Below are positions 38,832-49,400 of a DNA stretch of 64,000 nucleotides, one piece after another. Position 1 is the first letter of the stretch. Every line of letters begins with the position of its first letter. A program made the position numbers and the translations under genes. This stretch comes from Orthonyx spaldingii (Eukaryota > Chordata > Aves > Passeriformes > Orthonychidae), in NCBI GenBank assembly GCA_013397795.1, contig VZTJ01004096.1, forward strand, positions 1-64,000. The letters run 5' to 3'. The notes below the pieces were generated by a model. That model was given only the letters and a program-made list of their open reading frames with translations. It did no database searches and had not been told where the DNA came from.

Positions 38832-39205
38832 GGAAGGGAGGAAGGAAGGAAGGGAGGGAGGAAGGAAGGGAGGGAGGAAGGCGGGAAGGCAGGAAGGAAG
38901 GCAGGAAGGAAGGCAGGAAGGAAGAAGGAAGGAAGGCAGGAAAGAAGGAAGGCAGGAAGGCAGGCAGGAAGGCAGGCAGGAAGGCAGGCAGGCAGGAAGG
39001 AAGGCAGGAAGGCAGGAAGGCAGGAAGGCAGGCAGGAAGGCAGGCAGGCAGGAAGGCAGGCAGGCAGGAAGGCAGGCAGGAAGGCAGGCAGGAAGGCAGG
39101 CAGGCAGGAAGGCAGGCAGGAAGGCAGGCAGGAAGGCAGGAAGGCAGGCAGGCAGGAAGGAAGGAAGGAAGGAAGGAAGGAAGGAAGGAAGGAAGGAAGG
39201 AAGGA
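38832..39205 (+). repeat. Long GGAA/GGCA tetranucleotide array (374 bp)
   Basis: More than 90 tetranucleotide units, nearly all GGAA or GGCA with some GGGA, in one almost unbroken phase. The left part is GGAA/GGGA, the centre is a mixture in which GGCA dominates, and the right end (about 39155-39205) is pure GGAA. The plus strand is almost entirely purine plus C every fourth base. Because 4 and 3 are coprime and no unit gives a stop, frames stay open on both strands (Gly-Arg-Lys-Glu type on plus, Phe-Leu-Pro-Ser/Ala-Cys type on minus). These frames of 135-172 codons are not genes. Confidence 0.98.
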
Positions 39206-39752
39206 GTCATTGGAGCAGGTATTTCCCTGCAACGTGTGGAGAGAATTTCCTCGGGGTACTGTGACCCAAAGAAAGGCTATGCTGAATCAAATTGTCTTGA
39301 CAAGAACTGTGGCCCATGGCTGATCCATATTTGAGCAGATTTTTTCCCAAGGGTTTCAGCTACTGGTGGAAACCTACACTGGAGCAGATGAAAAACATAA
39401 GGAGGAAGGAGCAGCAGAGGGGAATTGTTAGGGACTAACCTTAAACCCCATTCCCCACTTATCCTGCCCCTCTCAGAAGAAGGTAGGTAAAAAGAGTCTA
39501 GAGTGAAGGGGTAAAGATGAGTAAGGGAAGAATGGGAAGTTGGGAGATGTTCTCTTCATTTAGTCTTCAGTATACAAATCTATTTCAATGGAAAAAATTA
39601 AATTAACTTTCCCATGTTGAGTGTGACACTAATTAGTGAGTGATCTCCCATTCTATATCTTGACCTAAAAACTTTCTGCCTCAGTCATTCTGTTGAGGGA
39701 GGGGAGTGAGAAAGTGACTTGGTGATCATCTGGCAGCCAGTAAAGATCATGG
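39206..39752 (+). mobile_element. ERVL-type LTR/UTR fragment, 3' portion
   Basis: The stretch right of the microsatellite matches the 3' part of another common avian LTR retrotransposon repeat. It has degenerate units built round 'ggagcag' and 'gtggagag' (39208-39390), then 'aggaggaaggagcagcagag' and 'ccccattccccacttatcct', then 'aaattaaattaactttccca', 'agtgagtgatctcccattct' and 'gagggaggggagtgagaaag', ending near 'ctggcagccagtaaagatca'. The expected terminal 'ccaccaca' is lost, and a CR1 begins within a few bases. The 5' border is obscured by the GGAA/GGCA array, and no target duplication is recoverable. Confidence 0.8.
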
Positions 39753-39756
39753 TGTC

Positions 39757-40385
39757 ATTGAATCATAGATTCATAAAATCAGAATGGTTTGAGTTTGAAG
39801 GGACCTTTAAGAATCATCTAGTCCAACGACTCTGCCATGGGCAGGAACATCTTACAGTAGCTCAAAACACTGTCCAGTGTGACTTTGAATATTTTTTAAT
39901 AATAGGTCATCCACAACTACTCTAGACAACCTATTCCACTGTTGTATCACTCTTATTCTAAAAAACTTTTTCTTTATGTTCAAACTAAACCTACCCTCTT
40001 TTAGTTTAAAAGCTAAAAGTGAAAAGTCTTTTCATTGCAAACCTTGATAAAAAGTCTCTGCATTTCTTAGACTCTCCCTTTAAGTGCCAAAAGTCTGAAA
40101 GAAGGTCTTCTCAGGACTTTTTGCTTCCCCAGAATGAACTACCACAACTCTCTCAGCCTTTCACTGTAAGAAAGATATTGCAGCATTCTGATCATTTTCA
40201 TGGTTCACTGTAAGAAAGATATTGCAGCACTCTGATCATTTTCATGGTTCTCCTCTGGATCCCCTTTAACAGGTCCATCGCTTTCTCATTCTGGGGGCCC
40301 CAGAGCTGCATGCAGTACTTCAGGTGGTGTGTCACAAGAGCAGAGGAGAGGTAGAACACCTCCCTCATGGTATCTCCTTCTTAGG
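39757..40385 (-). mobile_element. CR1 LINE, 3' end plus C-terminal ORF2
   Basis: An antisense CR1 starting with the degraded octamer (GAATCATAGATTCATAAAATC), then 'gaagggacctttaagaatca' and 'tctagtccaacgactctgcc', and continuing through the last part of ORF2. 'gggggccccagagctgcatg' and 'cagtacttcaggtggtgtgt' (about 40290-40335) encode the LKYCMQLWGPQN-type motif in antisense. A 44-bp tandem duplication lies inside. Around 40385 the copy stops being collinear with CR1 and abuts a second CR1 piece in the same orientation. Confidence 0.9.
40160..40247 (+). repeat. 44-bp tandem duplication inside CR1
   Basis: Two adjacent 44-bp units, each starting 'ttcactgtaagaaagatatt' (40160 and 40204), with one T/C difference (40186 against 40230). 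An ordinary CR1 has this segment once, so the duplication arose after insertion, or on the way to it. Confidence 0.95.
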
Positions 40386-40790
40386 AAGCTGCATAGAACA
40401 GTGAGATCATCCCTCAGCTTCCTTCTCTCCAAGCTAGACAAACTCAAAATCCTTAGGTGCTCCTCATAGGACATTCTTTCTACTTGGTCTTGTTGAACTT
40501 CATGACATTTACATGAACCTATTTCTCTGGCCTGTCAAGGTCCCTCTGGATGGCATGTCTTCCCTCAAACTGTACTACTCAGCTTGTTGTTGTCTGCAGA
40601 CTATCTGAGCATGTACTTGACTCTACTGCCTATGTCAATGATGAAAATATTTAATAGCCTTTGTCTCTCTATGGACCCTTGAAATACACTACTCACTACT
40701 AGTTCCAATTTGGACATTGAGTCATTAGCTGTAACTCTTCTGAAATGGTCATCCAGGAAATTTTTCATTGATCTGGATTCAGGTTTAGAC
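40386..40790 (-). mobile_element. Second CR1 LINE piece, RT palm region, non-collinear
   Basis: Read on the minus strand from 40790 down, this shows CR1 reverse transcriptase: NDSMSK, then SSVFQGS in place of the usual SGVPQGS, then NIFIIDIGS. The catalytic FADDTKL segment is mutated to a stop followed by SADNNKL (about 40580-40610). It then runs through 'ccagagggaccttgacaggc' (the reverse of 40535-40554) to a FNKTK remnant, and jumps directly to MSYEEHLRILSLSSLERRKL (40474 down). About 400 bp of normal CR1 are missing at that jump. It abuts the preceding CR1 piece, whose ORF2 segment should come upstream of YEEHLR, not downstream. The element is dead. Confidence 0.85.
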
Positions 40791-41045
40791 AAATAGAATG
40801 CCAGTACCATTTTGAAATTCATATTTCTTGACATTTGTTTTGTGCATAAAATGTTCTTGACCTTTTCATCTATGTTTGAAAATCTAGGCCTAAAGATTTT
40901 GTGTGCATAGCTGGAGTCATTACTGAAATTGAAACACCTCTACTTTGAAGGAAAATAAAATGAAATTATGGTTCTATGTTTCTTGTTTCTTCACGTATAG
41001 AAAAGTGACACATTGGGGTTTATTGTAATACTTACAAAAGATTTG
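40791..41045. other. Short unique spacer
   Basis: AT-rich spacer between the CR1 pieces and the inverted LTR, with nothing recognisable. Confidence 0.65.
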
Positions 41046-41628
41046 TGATGGATCTGCTCTATCACTACCCTTCTCAGCAGGATGCGGAGAAGAAAATGAA
41101 ATGGAAAAAAACTTGTGGGTTAAGACAAAGGCACTTTAATAAAGCAAAAGCAAAGACCAAGTGCAGAAGAAAAGGAAAGCAAAACATTTACTATCTACAT
41201 TTATTTTCGACTTCTTATAAGCAGGTGATGTCCATCTGTTTCCCAGGAAATAACACTTCAATACACGTGGTAGTTGTTCTGGAAGATAGCACAATAACTA
41301 ATGCTGCCCACCTCACACAGCAACACCCATGCCCAGTCATCTTTTTTTTCTGAGCAGATACCATATGGTATGGGATATCTCTTTGGTCAGTTTGGGTCAG
41401 CTGTCCTGCCTATGTCTCCTCCCAAGAACTTGCTCACTCCCTGGGCACTGGTGAGGAGAGAATGTTGGAGAGACAGCTTCATGCTGTGCCAACATTACTC
41501 AGAAGTAGGCAAAACACTGGTGTATTACTAACACCTTTCTAACTACCAGTCCAAAGTACAGCATTGTGAGGGAGGCTATGGGGAAATAACTCCCCATAAT
41601 TAAGTCATCTCAGCCAGACTCAAAATCA
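41046..41628 (-). mobile_element. ERVL-type solo LTR, inverted (about 583 bp)
   Basis: In antisense it shows the order of an avian ERVL-type LTR: 'tcagcaggatgcggagaaga' near the left end, 'ggcactttaataaagcaaaa' (containing an antisense ATTAAA signal at 41135-41140), 'gatgtccatctgtttcccag', 'taccatatggtatgggatat', 'ggtcagtttgggtcagctgt', 'gagagaatgttggagagaca' and 'tctcagccagactcaaaatc' at its 5' end. The likely borders TGAT...ATCA (41046-41049, 41625-41628) are a short inverted repeat. Flanks GATTT and GGTTT offer at best a 4/5 duplication if the left border shifts one base. It belongs to the same family as the LTR at 51547-52119. No internal viral sequence is present. Confidence 0.88.
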
Positions 41629-42584
41629 GGTTTCAGCCAGGCATTGTAGCATTTGCTATATCCTGATTTTTAGCAGAAAACTAAGTTGCAAAATGGAATA
41701 ATAACTCCATTATCAAATTTTATGTGTTTCTTTTTTCTCTTCATAAGCAACTTTTGAAAATGCCAAAGCTTTACCTTGAAGTTTTCCATAACTCCCACTG
41801 TTTTTCCAAGCACCCCTCACAACATGTATTTTACCTATTTACTTTTTGCCGGACACTTACAACATATCTACCAGCTGAAGATTTAGAAATGAACTTTTTC
41901 TTTTCACTTTGAGCATTAGACTGTGGTATTTCAACTGTAGCAATATTTGGTATTGTGGTTCAACATATCAAGACCAGATATTATTTTTGACTTAAATCAG
42001 ATGCACAAGATTTGCGTAAGATAGATAAGTTTAGAGTAAAATTTAACTCTGCCCATCATTTCTTCTTCATCACTAAGTTGACGATTCATTCATTCACCTC
42101 TATTATATATTGGATAAGGAGCTGGAATATCTTTGGTTGTTGTAATGCAGTTTGCTTGTACAGTTAAGGAATTACAATCAGGAAGAGAAAGAAAAAACAA
42201 TTGACACAAATACATCTCATTATTCTTCTGAGAACTTGTTTTGACATATCAGTCAATGTAAATCATCAGTGTCACAATATCATTGATTACAATTTACTTC
42301 TATTTGATCACATCATAAGTTCCTTGTCAAGATAACATATAACATGTATTTTCCAGAAGATCTTAACTGTTTTAATAGTGTGTCTCACCTCCTCTTACTG
42401 AAAACCATACAGACCACCTACTTGTAATTTGGGTTGTTAACTGAAGTGTACTACAAGAAAAAGTTTAAATACTGTCTTTAAAGCTGGTTGGTAACTTAAT
42501 CTGAAATCTGGAAGTAAATGAAAAGCCAGAATAAACGAACATGCCTTTGGGCTATCTAAATGCTAATAATGTAGAAGACTTAGC
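41629..42584. other. Unique AT-rich DNA, no gene seen
   Basis: Nothing recognisable apart from short homopolymer runs. Confidence 0.7.
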
Positions 42585-42798
42585 AATCTTGCAGAGGACA
42601 CACATCTGAAGGATGGGGTACCATTCAAAGAGACCTGGACAAGCTCAAGAAATGGGCCCTTTTGAACTCTTGAAGTGTTCAAGGCAAGGTTGGATGGCGC
42701 TTTGAAGATGTCCCTGCTCACTGCAGGATGTTTGGACTAGATGACTTTTAAAGGTCCCTTCCTATCCAAACTATTCTATGATTCTATTATTCTATGAA
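42585..42798 (+). mobile_element. CR1 LINE, internally deleted, 3' end intact
   Basis: Starts inside the reverse transcriptase region: 'gcagaggacacacatctgaa' is a relic of the FADDT box with the frame broken, followed by 'caaagagacctggacaagct' and 'aagaaatgggccc'. At about 42660 it jumps to the very end of ORF2, where LEVFKARLDGALK is still readable (42670-42711). The 3' UTR and two to three ATTCTATG octamers (ending 42798) follow. The several hundred bases of CR1 normally between these parts are missing, while both ends are kept. Confidence 0.9.
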
Positions 42799-45355
42799 GA
42801 TGACAAGTGTAGGTAGAGTGTTACATGTTCAAGGTCTTGGCCATAAAATGCCTTCTAGGTTAGAGTGGGATAAAAGGAATGAGATTCCAGAGTTCTGCAT
42901 GGGCAAGAACGAATCAACATTTAGGACAAACAATCATGTAAAAATTACCTTTCTGCCTTGCTCACAGTTTTTCAGAAAAGTGCTAATTCTGCATCATCTT
43001 GAAGTTATGGAACGCATTAACTTTCAGGGCTAAAGGAAAAAAAAAAATTCACTCCCAATTATTTCTAGATTCGTTCTAAGAACCAGAACACTTCAGCAGG
43101 CAATAATATAGAAGGAACCAGCGTGTCAGGCAACATCTATGACCTATCATTTGTGTTTACCTTACCATGAACCAGTTATCACAGAAGCTATGGTGCATGA
43201 TCCCTCACAGAATATGTGTTGATTATTTAGAAATCCATATGGGAATAGAAAAATTAGAACTGTGGATTTGAAAGTCACAAGGCTAAAGTGGAATTTGATC
43301 TTTTTCATACTCCTGACGCAATTGAGCTTACAACTGAGATACTAGATTTGAGGTAAAATAGTCTATATTTAAAAGGAAGAAGAAAGAAAATACATATTTT
43401 GGCAAACAATATATGTAGGCATTCACTCTAAGTTTTGAGCAATAGGTCCAGAGCAGTTCTACAGTCTGTACATATCTTCTTCAAAAAAACTTCCAGCAGT
43501 GCAGAAACAGATCAGAAATACAACCATACTTTTTTTCTTATGGGCTAACTTTAGACAGCTAACAGGATTTTACTTGGGATTTCCCTTGTGCTATGTGTTG
43601 TGGTTGTCATTAAGAACTCTGGACATACATGACTTAAAGCTGAAGGATGTATCATGGAGAATGTGTTTAAAAGGTCTTGAACTGTCTTGAACTATTTTTG
43701 TGCATATGATCTTTTTAGACAGAGAAAAAAATAGCTAATTCCAACTGCAGAGTTGAAGAAGTTCTAAAAATATTAAGTTTGAGTTATATTTTTCCATCAA
43801 GCCCATTTTTGGAATCTGGAGATGGGGAATTCAGTGAAATTTGTTATGTTTTATAACTCAGGCTATTATATTTTGAGGTTCTAAATAAAATGAGATTCAT
43901 GGGATAAGTATCAGAAGTGAAAGATTATTCTTCTACCTCAAAATTGAAATCAATGTAATAATTGTGTTCAGTTTTCTTATCACAAATGATATGATGTCAC
44001 TTTTCCCCAAATGATAACCCATACCAACACCAGAGCTGGTGGCAAGGCAGAGTATTTTTCCATAGTTTGCTAAATTTTGAAATAAAAAATAATACTTTTA
44101 AATAATGCTGGGGTTTTATGAAATAGGAACAAGGGTGAATCGAGGGTGGGTTTAATTTTTGGTTGTTTGTTTTGGTTTTTTTTTGAGATTTCTTACATAA
44201 GCAAAAGAGAAACAAATTCAAAACTATAAAAATACAGTTACTGTGTCATTCATTTGATATCTGAGATGTCAGCCCTGGAGATTTTTTGTAACACCCTTCA
44301 TCACTTATCTAATTTGTGTTATTTTCTTCTGAACATGTTCTGGTATAAGAAACAACTGTTTTGTAGTCTTGCTCTTATTTAATCTTACAACAGTTGTTTA
44401 ATTTTCCACTCCACCATTCCATGTTTTCAGCTATTTTACACCCAGATTACTGTTTTGGGAAAAACGAAACACTTCCTATACACAGAGCCTGAAATTAGAC
44501 CAATTAACAATTTACCAATACATATGATCTAATTATTGCAAAAATGCCTCGTTAATAGAACAATTATCATTTTAATGCATAACCTTCAATTATTTTTGGG
44601 TGTCATGCTCAACCTTCCACTGATTCCTTAATAAGCTGAAGGGAGAAGGTAGATTTTTAAGAAGTCAGCACCATCCTAAGGGCTTGTCTAGAACGATGCT
44701 CATGTTGTTGGGGTTGCTTTGTCCTCGGTCCCAGGTTTGTTTGGGGCTATCTTAATGTTTTCAAAGACAACCTGTTTCCTTTCTCTTACTTTCCTGATAG
44801 TTCTTGAAAGACATGCAATATACTCCTTCATCCCACCACTCCCCGAACCAACCATGTTAGAGGAAGAATAAATCCAGTGAACTGAAATGTTTTGAAGAGG
44901 AGTTAGGACATGAATAGACCATTCAGACAGACAAAGTGAAACAAGCTGCAATATTCCAGAATCTGGTTTATGGCTCCTTAGATACTAAGATTTCAAGGAT
45001 CCTTAAATACCCAGTAATGAAAGTAAAGTGGATGTATTTCTTTCAATAAACAACGTGGTCAGTTCTATAAAAAAAAAAGCAATAACCTTTAATGCAATTG
45101 CATTAGTGTATAATTGAAAGTAAGTCTTCCATTTTACTTGCAAAAAACACATTTAAGTCTGCAGAAGATAATGTTACCTGCTGGTTTATTGACTTAATTA
45201 AATGGTGCAGTTTTAATGGATGTACAGAAAACCTCTTGGGATTTCCTTGAACATTATTTTTCTGATTTATTAAGAAGCAGTTTTTGAATAACTATTCACA
45301 TTTTACTAAATGAATAAAGTATCTTGCAAAGTTCCTAAGTTCACTTCTACCAATT

Positions 45356-45365
<10 letters not shown>
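42799..45365. other. Unique AT-rich DNA, no gene seen
   Basis: No exon or repeat family. The part at about 44480-44640 is rich in TAATTA-like and ATTAA-type words without being simple sequence, a texture often seen in conserved non-coding DNA; this cannot be tested without an alignment. Confidence 0.65.

Positions 45366-45402
<37 letters not shown>
45366..45402 (-). repeat. Poly(T)37; minus-strand poly(A) after AATAAA
   Basis: A pure T37 run. On the minus strand it is A37, preceded 12 bases upstream by AATAAA (complement of TTTATT at 45415-45420). That is the spacing of a real mRNA 3' end. The minus-strand sequence leading up to it (about 45800 down to 45421) looks like a 3' untranslated region but matches nothing I can name. 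It could be a retrocopy tail or coincidence. Confidence 0.85.
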
Positions 45403-45403
<1 letters not shown>

Positions 45404-46204
45404 TTTAATTTTACTTTATTGCCATTAAGTTGATGAGTAAAAACATGCTTTAAAAAATGGGGGGTAGAAGGGGTGGGAAAAAAAAAAACAACACTTCTAA
45501 CACTGAAGATTTATTCTAAGAAATATTTCAGGGCAACAAGAAAAGGTTTAGGATTTCGGCATGCCATTCCATTGATCAAGTCTCGCTAACACAGTGAGTC
45601 TTGTACACAGCAATTTCCATAAGCCAAAATACACAGGTGAGCAGTGCACAGCTATTACCTTCTGCTCACTTTTTACATGAAAGAACAGTTTGTTTCCTCT
45701 ATGTCTTCTTTTTTAATCCCTGCAGTAGCTATCTTTCCTCAAAAAGTATTGCTCCAAAATTTGTCTATACAGAGAGGAGAGGTTTCTATTCCTGTTTTGT
45801 ATGTATACACAGACCAAACAAACCTATGCAAAGAGGAAATGGATGGACTACTAACAAATGAAGAATTACTCTAGTATGTAAAAAGTATAATGCCATTAAT
45901 TCCTGTTTTGGGAATCTTTAGAAACCTCACAGGCTGTTTTCTTCCTAAGTACTTTTACAATGATGCATTGTTGTGTTGTGCCTAGAACGATCAGCAGTCC
46001 TGGTACCCCAGTCACCCTGGACAAGGGACAGTGGAACACATAATGAAATCATGGAAAGGTGGGGAGAAAAATAAGGGTAATGTGCCTTGTGTGGAGCTGG
46101 AGCTCCTTTTTATTTAAAACACGCTGTCCTATATGCCTGTGAAGCAGTTTTAATCCTCTGCCCTGCAATATTTATACACTGGTTAAGTTTTCCACTTCAC
46201 CTGA
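45403..46204. other. Unrecognised DNA upstream (minus strand) of the poly(T)
   Basis: No open frame of note on the minus strand. Two overlapping plus-strand frames (45601-45874, 76-86 codons) have no recognisable motif. If the poly(A) tail is a retrocopy tail, its body should lie here; otherwise this is unique intergenic DNA. Confidence 0.5.
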
Positions 46205-46475
46205 GACAGAAGAAGAGCCCATTTCATTTCTCCAGCTCTCTTGTAAGCCCTGGTTAGGTACTGGAAAGGTGCTAGAAGGTCACCTTTAAGATTTCTCAAG
46301 GATAAACAGCTCCAGTTCTCTCAGCCTGGCTTCCCAGGAGAGGTATTTCAGTCCTCTGAACATCTTCATGGCCCAACTCTGGACTCAGTCCAACAGGTCC
46401 ATGTCCTCCTTTTGTCAGGCCCCAGAGCTGGATGCAGTACTTCAGGTGGGGTCTCAATACAGTGGAACACATTTA
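46205..46475 (-). mobile_element. CR1 LINE internal fragment
   Basis: Antisense CR1 without its 3' terminus: 'ccctggttaggtactggaaa', 'ctagaaggtcacctttaaga', 'gataaacagctccagttctc', 'tcagcctggcttcccaggag', 'ggactcagtccaacaggtcc' and 'ccccagagctggatgcagta'. This is the ORF2 C-terminal region in its normal order. Both ends are truncated, and divergence is moderate. Confidence 0.9.
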
Positions 46476-49400
46476 TAGTCCCGTTCTGTATATTGATGCA
46501 GAAGAGTCATTAGCTGGTTTTGTTTCTTTTAAATTTGCCAATATATGCAACAGAAGTGAGGTTGTTTGGTAAAAAGGAGCCTGCCAAGACCTATCTAAAA
46601 TCTGTATTAATATTAGCAGCACTAGTAAATAGTTGTTTTGAAGCTGTAGTTATTTGGGAATTTGTCTTTGTCTTTTGTTAACTACAGTTAACAAAATTCC
46701 CATGCTTAATATTATTAAATCTGTAGATGATTTTTACTGCTATTTTATCCAAATTACTTCTTCTTAAAATAAGATAAATCAGGCCATTTAAATCTGGTGA
46801 TACATTTAAATTTTGTCTTGAGATATCATTCAATGAATCAAAAGTTTGATGATTAGAACTAAACTCTCAACATTAAAAATTATCTGTTCAATTAGACTTT
46901 ATATAATGGGATCTCCATTCTATCAGAATTGCTTCTGACAACTTAAACACACCTGACATTTAAGGACTTAAAATGGTATCAGACTGTTTTGTCACACAAT
47001 AAGAAAAGAAATCCATTTATCTCTAAAATCTCTTTGTTCCTCTCTACAGAATTCTTTTACATTATTTTGGTATTCTCTTCCATTTGAAATCCCTTTGTTT
47101 AGGCATCAGATGTATTCTTCTTCTTTCTGGTCATTTTTTCTCTTGAAGCTTTACCAGCTTAGAGAAACTTTTTTCTGTGACGTCCGATCAACAACACAAT
47201 AATGAAGCTTAAGCTCCAAAAAATTATAGAGATGGAAAAGAAAGCAAGGTCTTTAACTCATTTCTCCATCAGTTCACAGCTAGGTTGTTCTTTTCCCTTG
47301 CAGAGCCTTGCAGAGTAGTCTTTCAAACCTAAATTTGACAGTCTTCCACCTGGCTTCTTTCTGGCTTTGTGAACAAAAGCTATGGGATAACTTTTGTACT
47401 CCCTTCAAAAACTCAGTTGCTTGCTAAATTGCTTTCTAGGCATCAAGTCAAAATTCTTTTCGATTTGAGTTATTTGTAGAAAAGAAGCGTTCCTGAAATT
47501 AATATGAATGATACTAGAAACTTCATTCAAACAAAGCAAATACCAGAGAATGATGTATCCCTGAGGATTTAGTAGTCTCATTTAGCCTCATTTCTCCCAG
47601 TAAGGAGCAAATCTTTCTACTTCTGCATAATAAATCACCACATTTACGGGTGTTCACTAACTCAGCAATGGAAATTAGTCCTTATTGCTATTCTAACAAA
47701 AATATTTCCTGTTTATGAGTTTGTATATGATGACTCATATTTACCAAAATGACTATTCCAGATGTGAACCTCTTTTGCATAATGAATTAATACCTTATCC
47801 GTGCATCTTGACCAAAGAATTACTACCCCTTGTCCTCTCATGCTTGCATAATGTAACAGTTCCTACCTAGCATTATACAAAAAAACATACATAGTTTATT
47901 CTCTGCATGGAAAATGCAGAAAAAGTTTGTAGAACATAATTAAAAACTTTTAGTTATAGATTGGATTCTTTGCATTCCAGATTCTTAAATTTTTAACCCT
48001 AGAGATGGATTTAAAGTTACTGGAAAGAATGAGATGAGTAATGTGAACACAGTTTTCAAATCAAGCAAGAGTACCAGACAAAAACAACTGTCTAGTACGT
48101 ATTATGACTAATGTACATTTAAATCAAAATCCCATGTCAACTAATTTGTGGACAAATCTAAATGAGCCATATTAAAATGTGGAAAAATCCTCAGTTTAGA
48201 AACTTACTTACAGGGTATATCAATGGTAAGTCCTGATCAGTAGTGCAAAGTGACCACAAGAATACAAATCTTTGAAAATACCTCAGCATAATTATGTAGA
48301 GAGTACCACAGGGGAAAAATGTTAACCAAACCAATCTTAGTAGATGTTATTACTTGATCCTGATTTTGACTGTGTAAAGGTTGCATCAATTTCTTGCTAA
48401 GCATCTAGGCTCTTCCAGTAAAGAAGACAAGAGGTTTCAAAAGATAATTAATTCTTACCATTTTAGATATCTATTTTATTATTATATTAGCCGTCCTCTA
48501 GAGATGCCATATTCTTTCTGTTAACTACTGAGCCAGCATAAAATATTAGATTAGACTCCATAAGGCATTTCAGAGGGCCAGATTTAGGGGAAATTAATTC
48601 TACCTCTTGTATATAAAATAAACACCACAAAACACATAGAACAAAGGCTATAATGAAAATGTGTTGGACAGCAAAAGAGTCTATTGAAGAACAATTATTT
48701 AGAAAGACAAGGGGAAAAAAGAAAAAAAAATCACCCCTCCCAAAAAGAAACAACCAAGTCACAACTTCCTGCACTATCGCATCACCACCAGTAAATGCTA
48801 AAATATTTGATGACATTTTTGGAATTTTTTCCTTCATTGTGCTGATAAAAAAATGGAGACATCTAAGCTTCAAATCACATAAGTATAGAATAGTTCAGAT
48901 TTTAAATGATCTGTGAATGTCTGCCTTCTGCTTAAATCAGAGTCAGCTCAGAAATCAGAACATGTTGCTACTATTTTCGGTCTTGAAAACATTGAAAGAG
49001 AGAGTCTGCACAACCTTTTTTTGCAACCTGTGGCATCTGCCTGGCCCACCAAAGAGTTACTGGGGTAAAATATAAAGATTTCAGTTCTGAGTTGTGGCAG
49101 TATGCAATGCTAAACCATGGTAAATAGTAAGTTTTTAGTTAATTAGTGTCATATTCAAAAGTGAGGTTTTCCTGGCTTGAGTAAATTAAGAAACAATATA
49201 TTTCCTAAGATTTGCAGTAAATCATCATAATTACAAGTCAAGGGCTGCTGTTTTCCAAGGGGGAACTGAAAAGAAAAAAATAATTTAAAGAAGATATTAT
49301 TTTAGAACACAAAAAAATCATGTAGATATGGACATTAAAAAAGCTGTTTCTGGCACATGTAAGGAATTGACTGATTTTATACCAAGGAAAATAAAAATTT

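Noticed and set aside
38768..39334. Long open frames (135-172 codons) on both strands
   Set aside because: They are produced by the GGAA/GGCA array: period-4 repeats cannot generate a stop in any frame on either strand.
48487..48873. 128-codon minus-strand frame with hydrophobic stretches
   Set aside because: The apparent membrane segments come from A-rich plus-strand runs read as Phe; no homologue is recognised, and a competing frame overlaps on the other strand.
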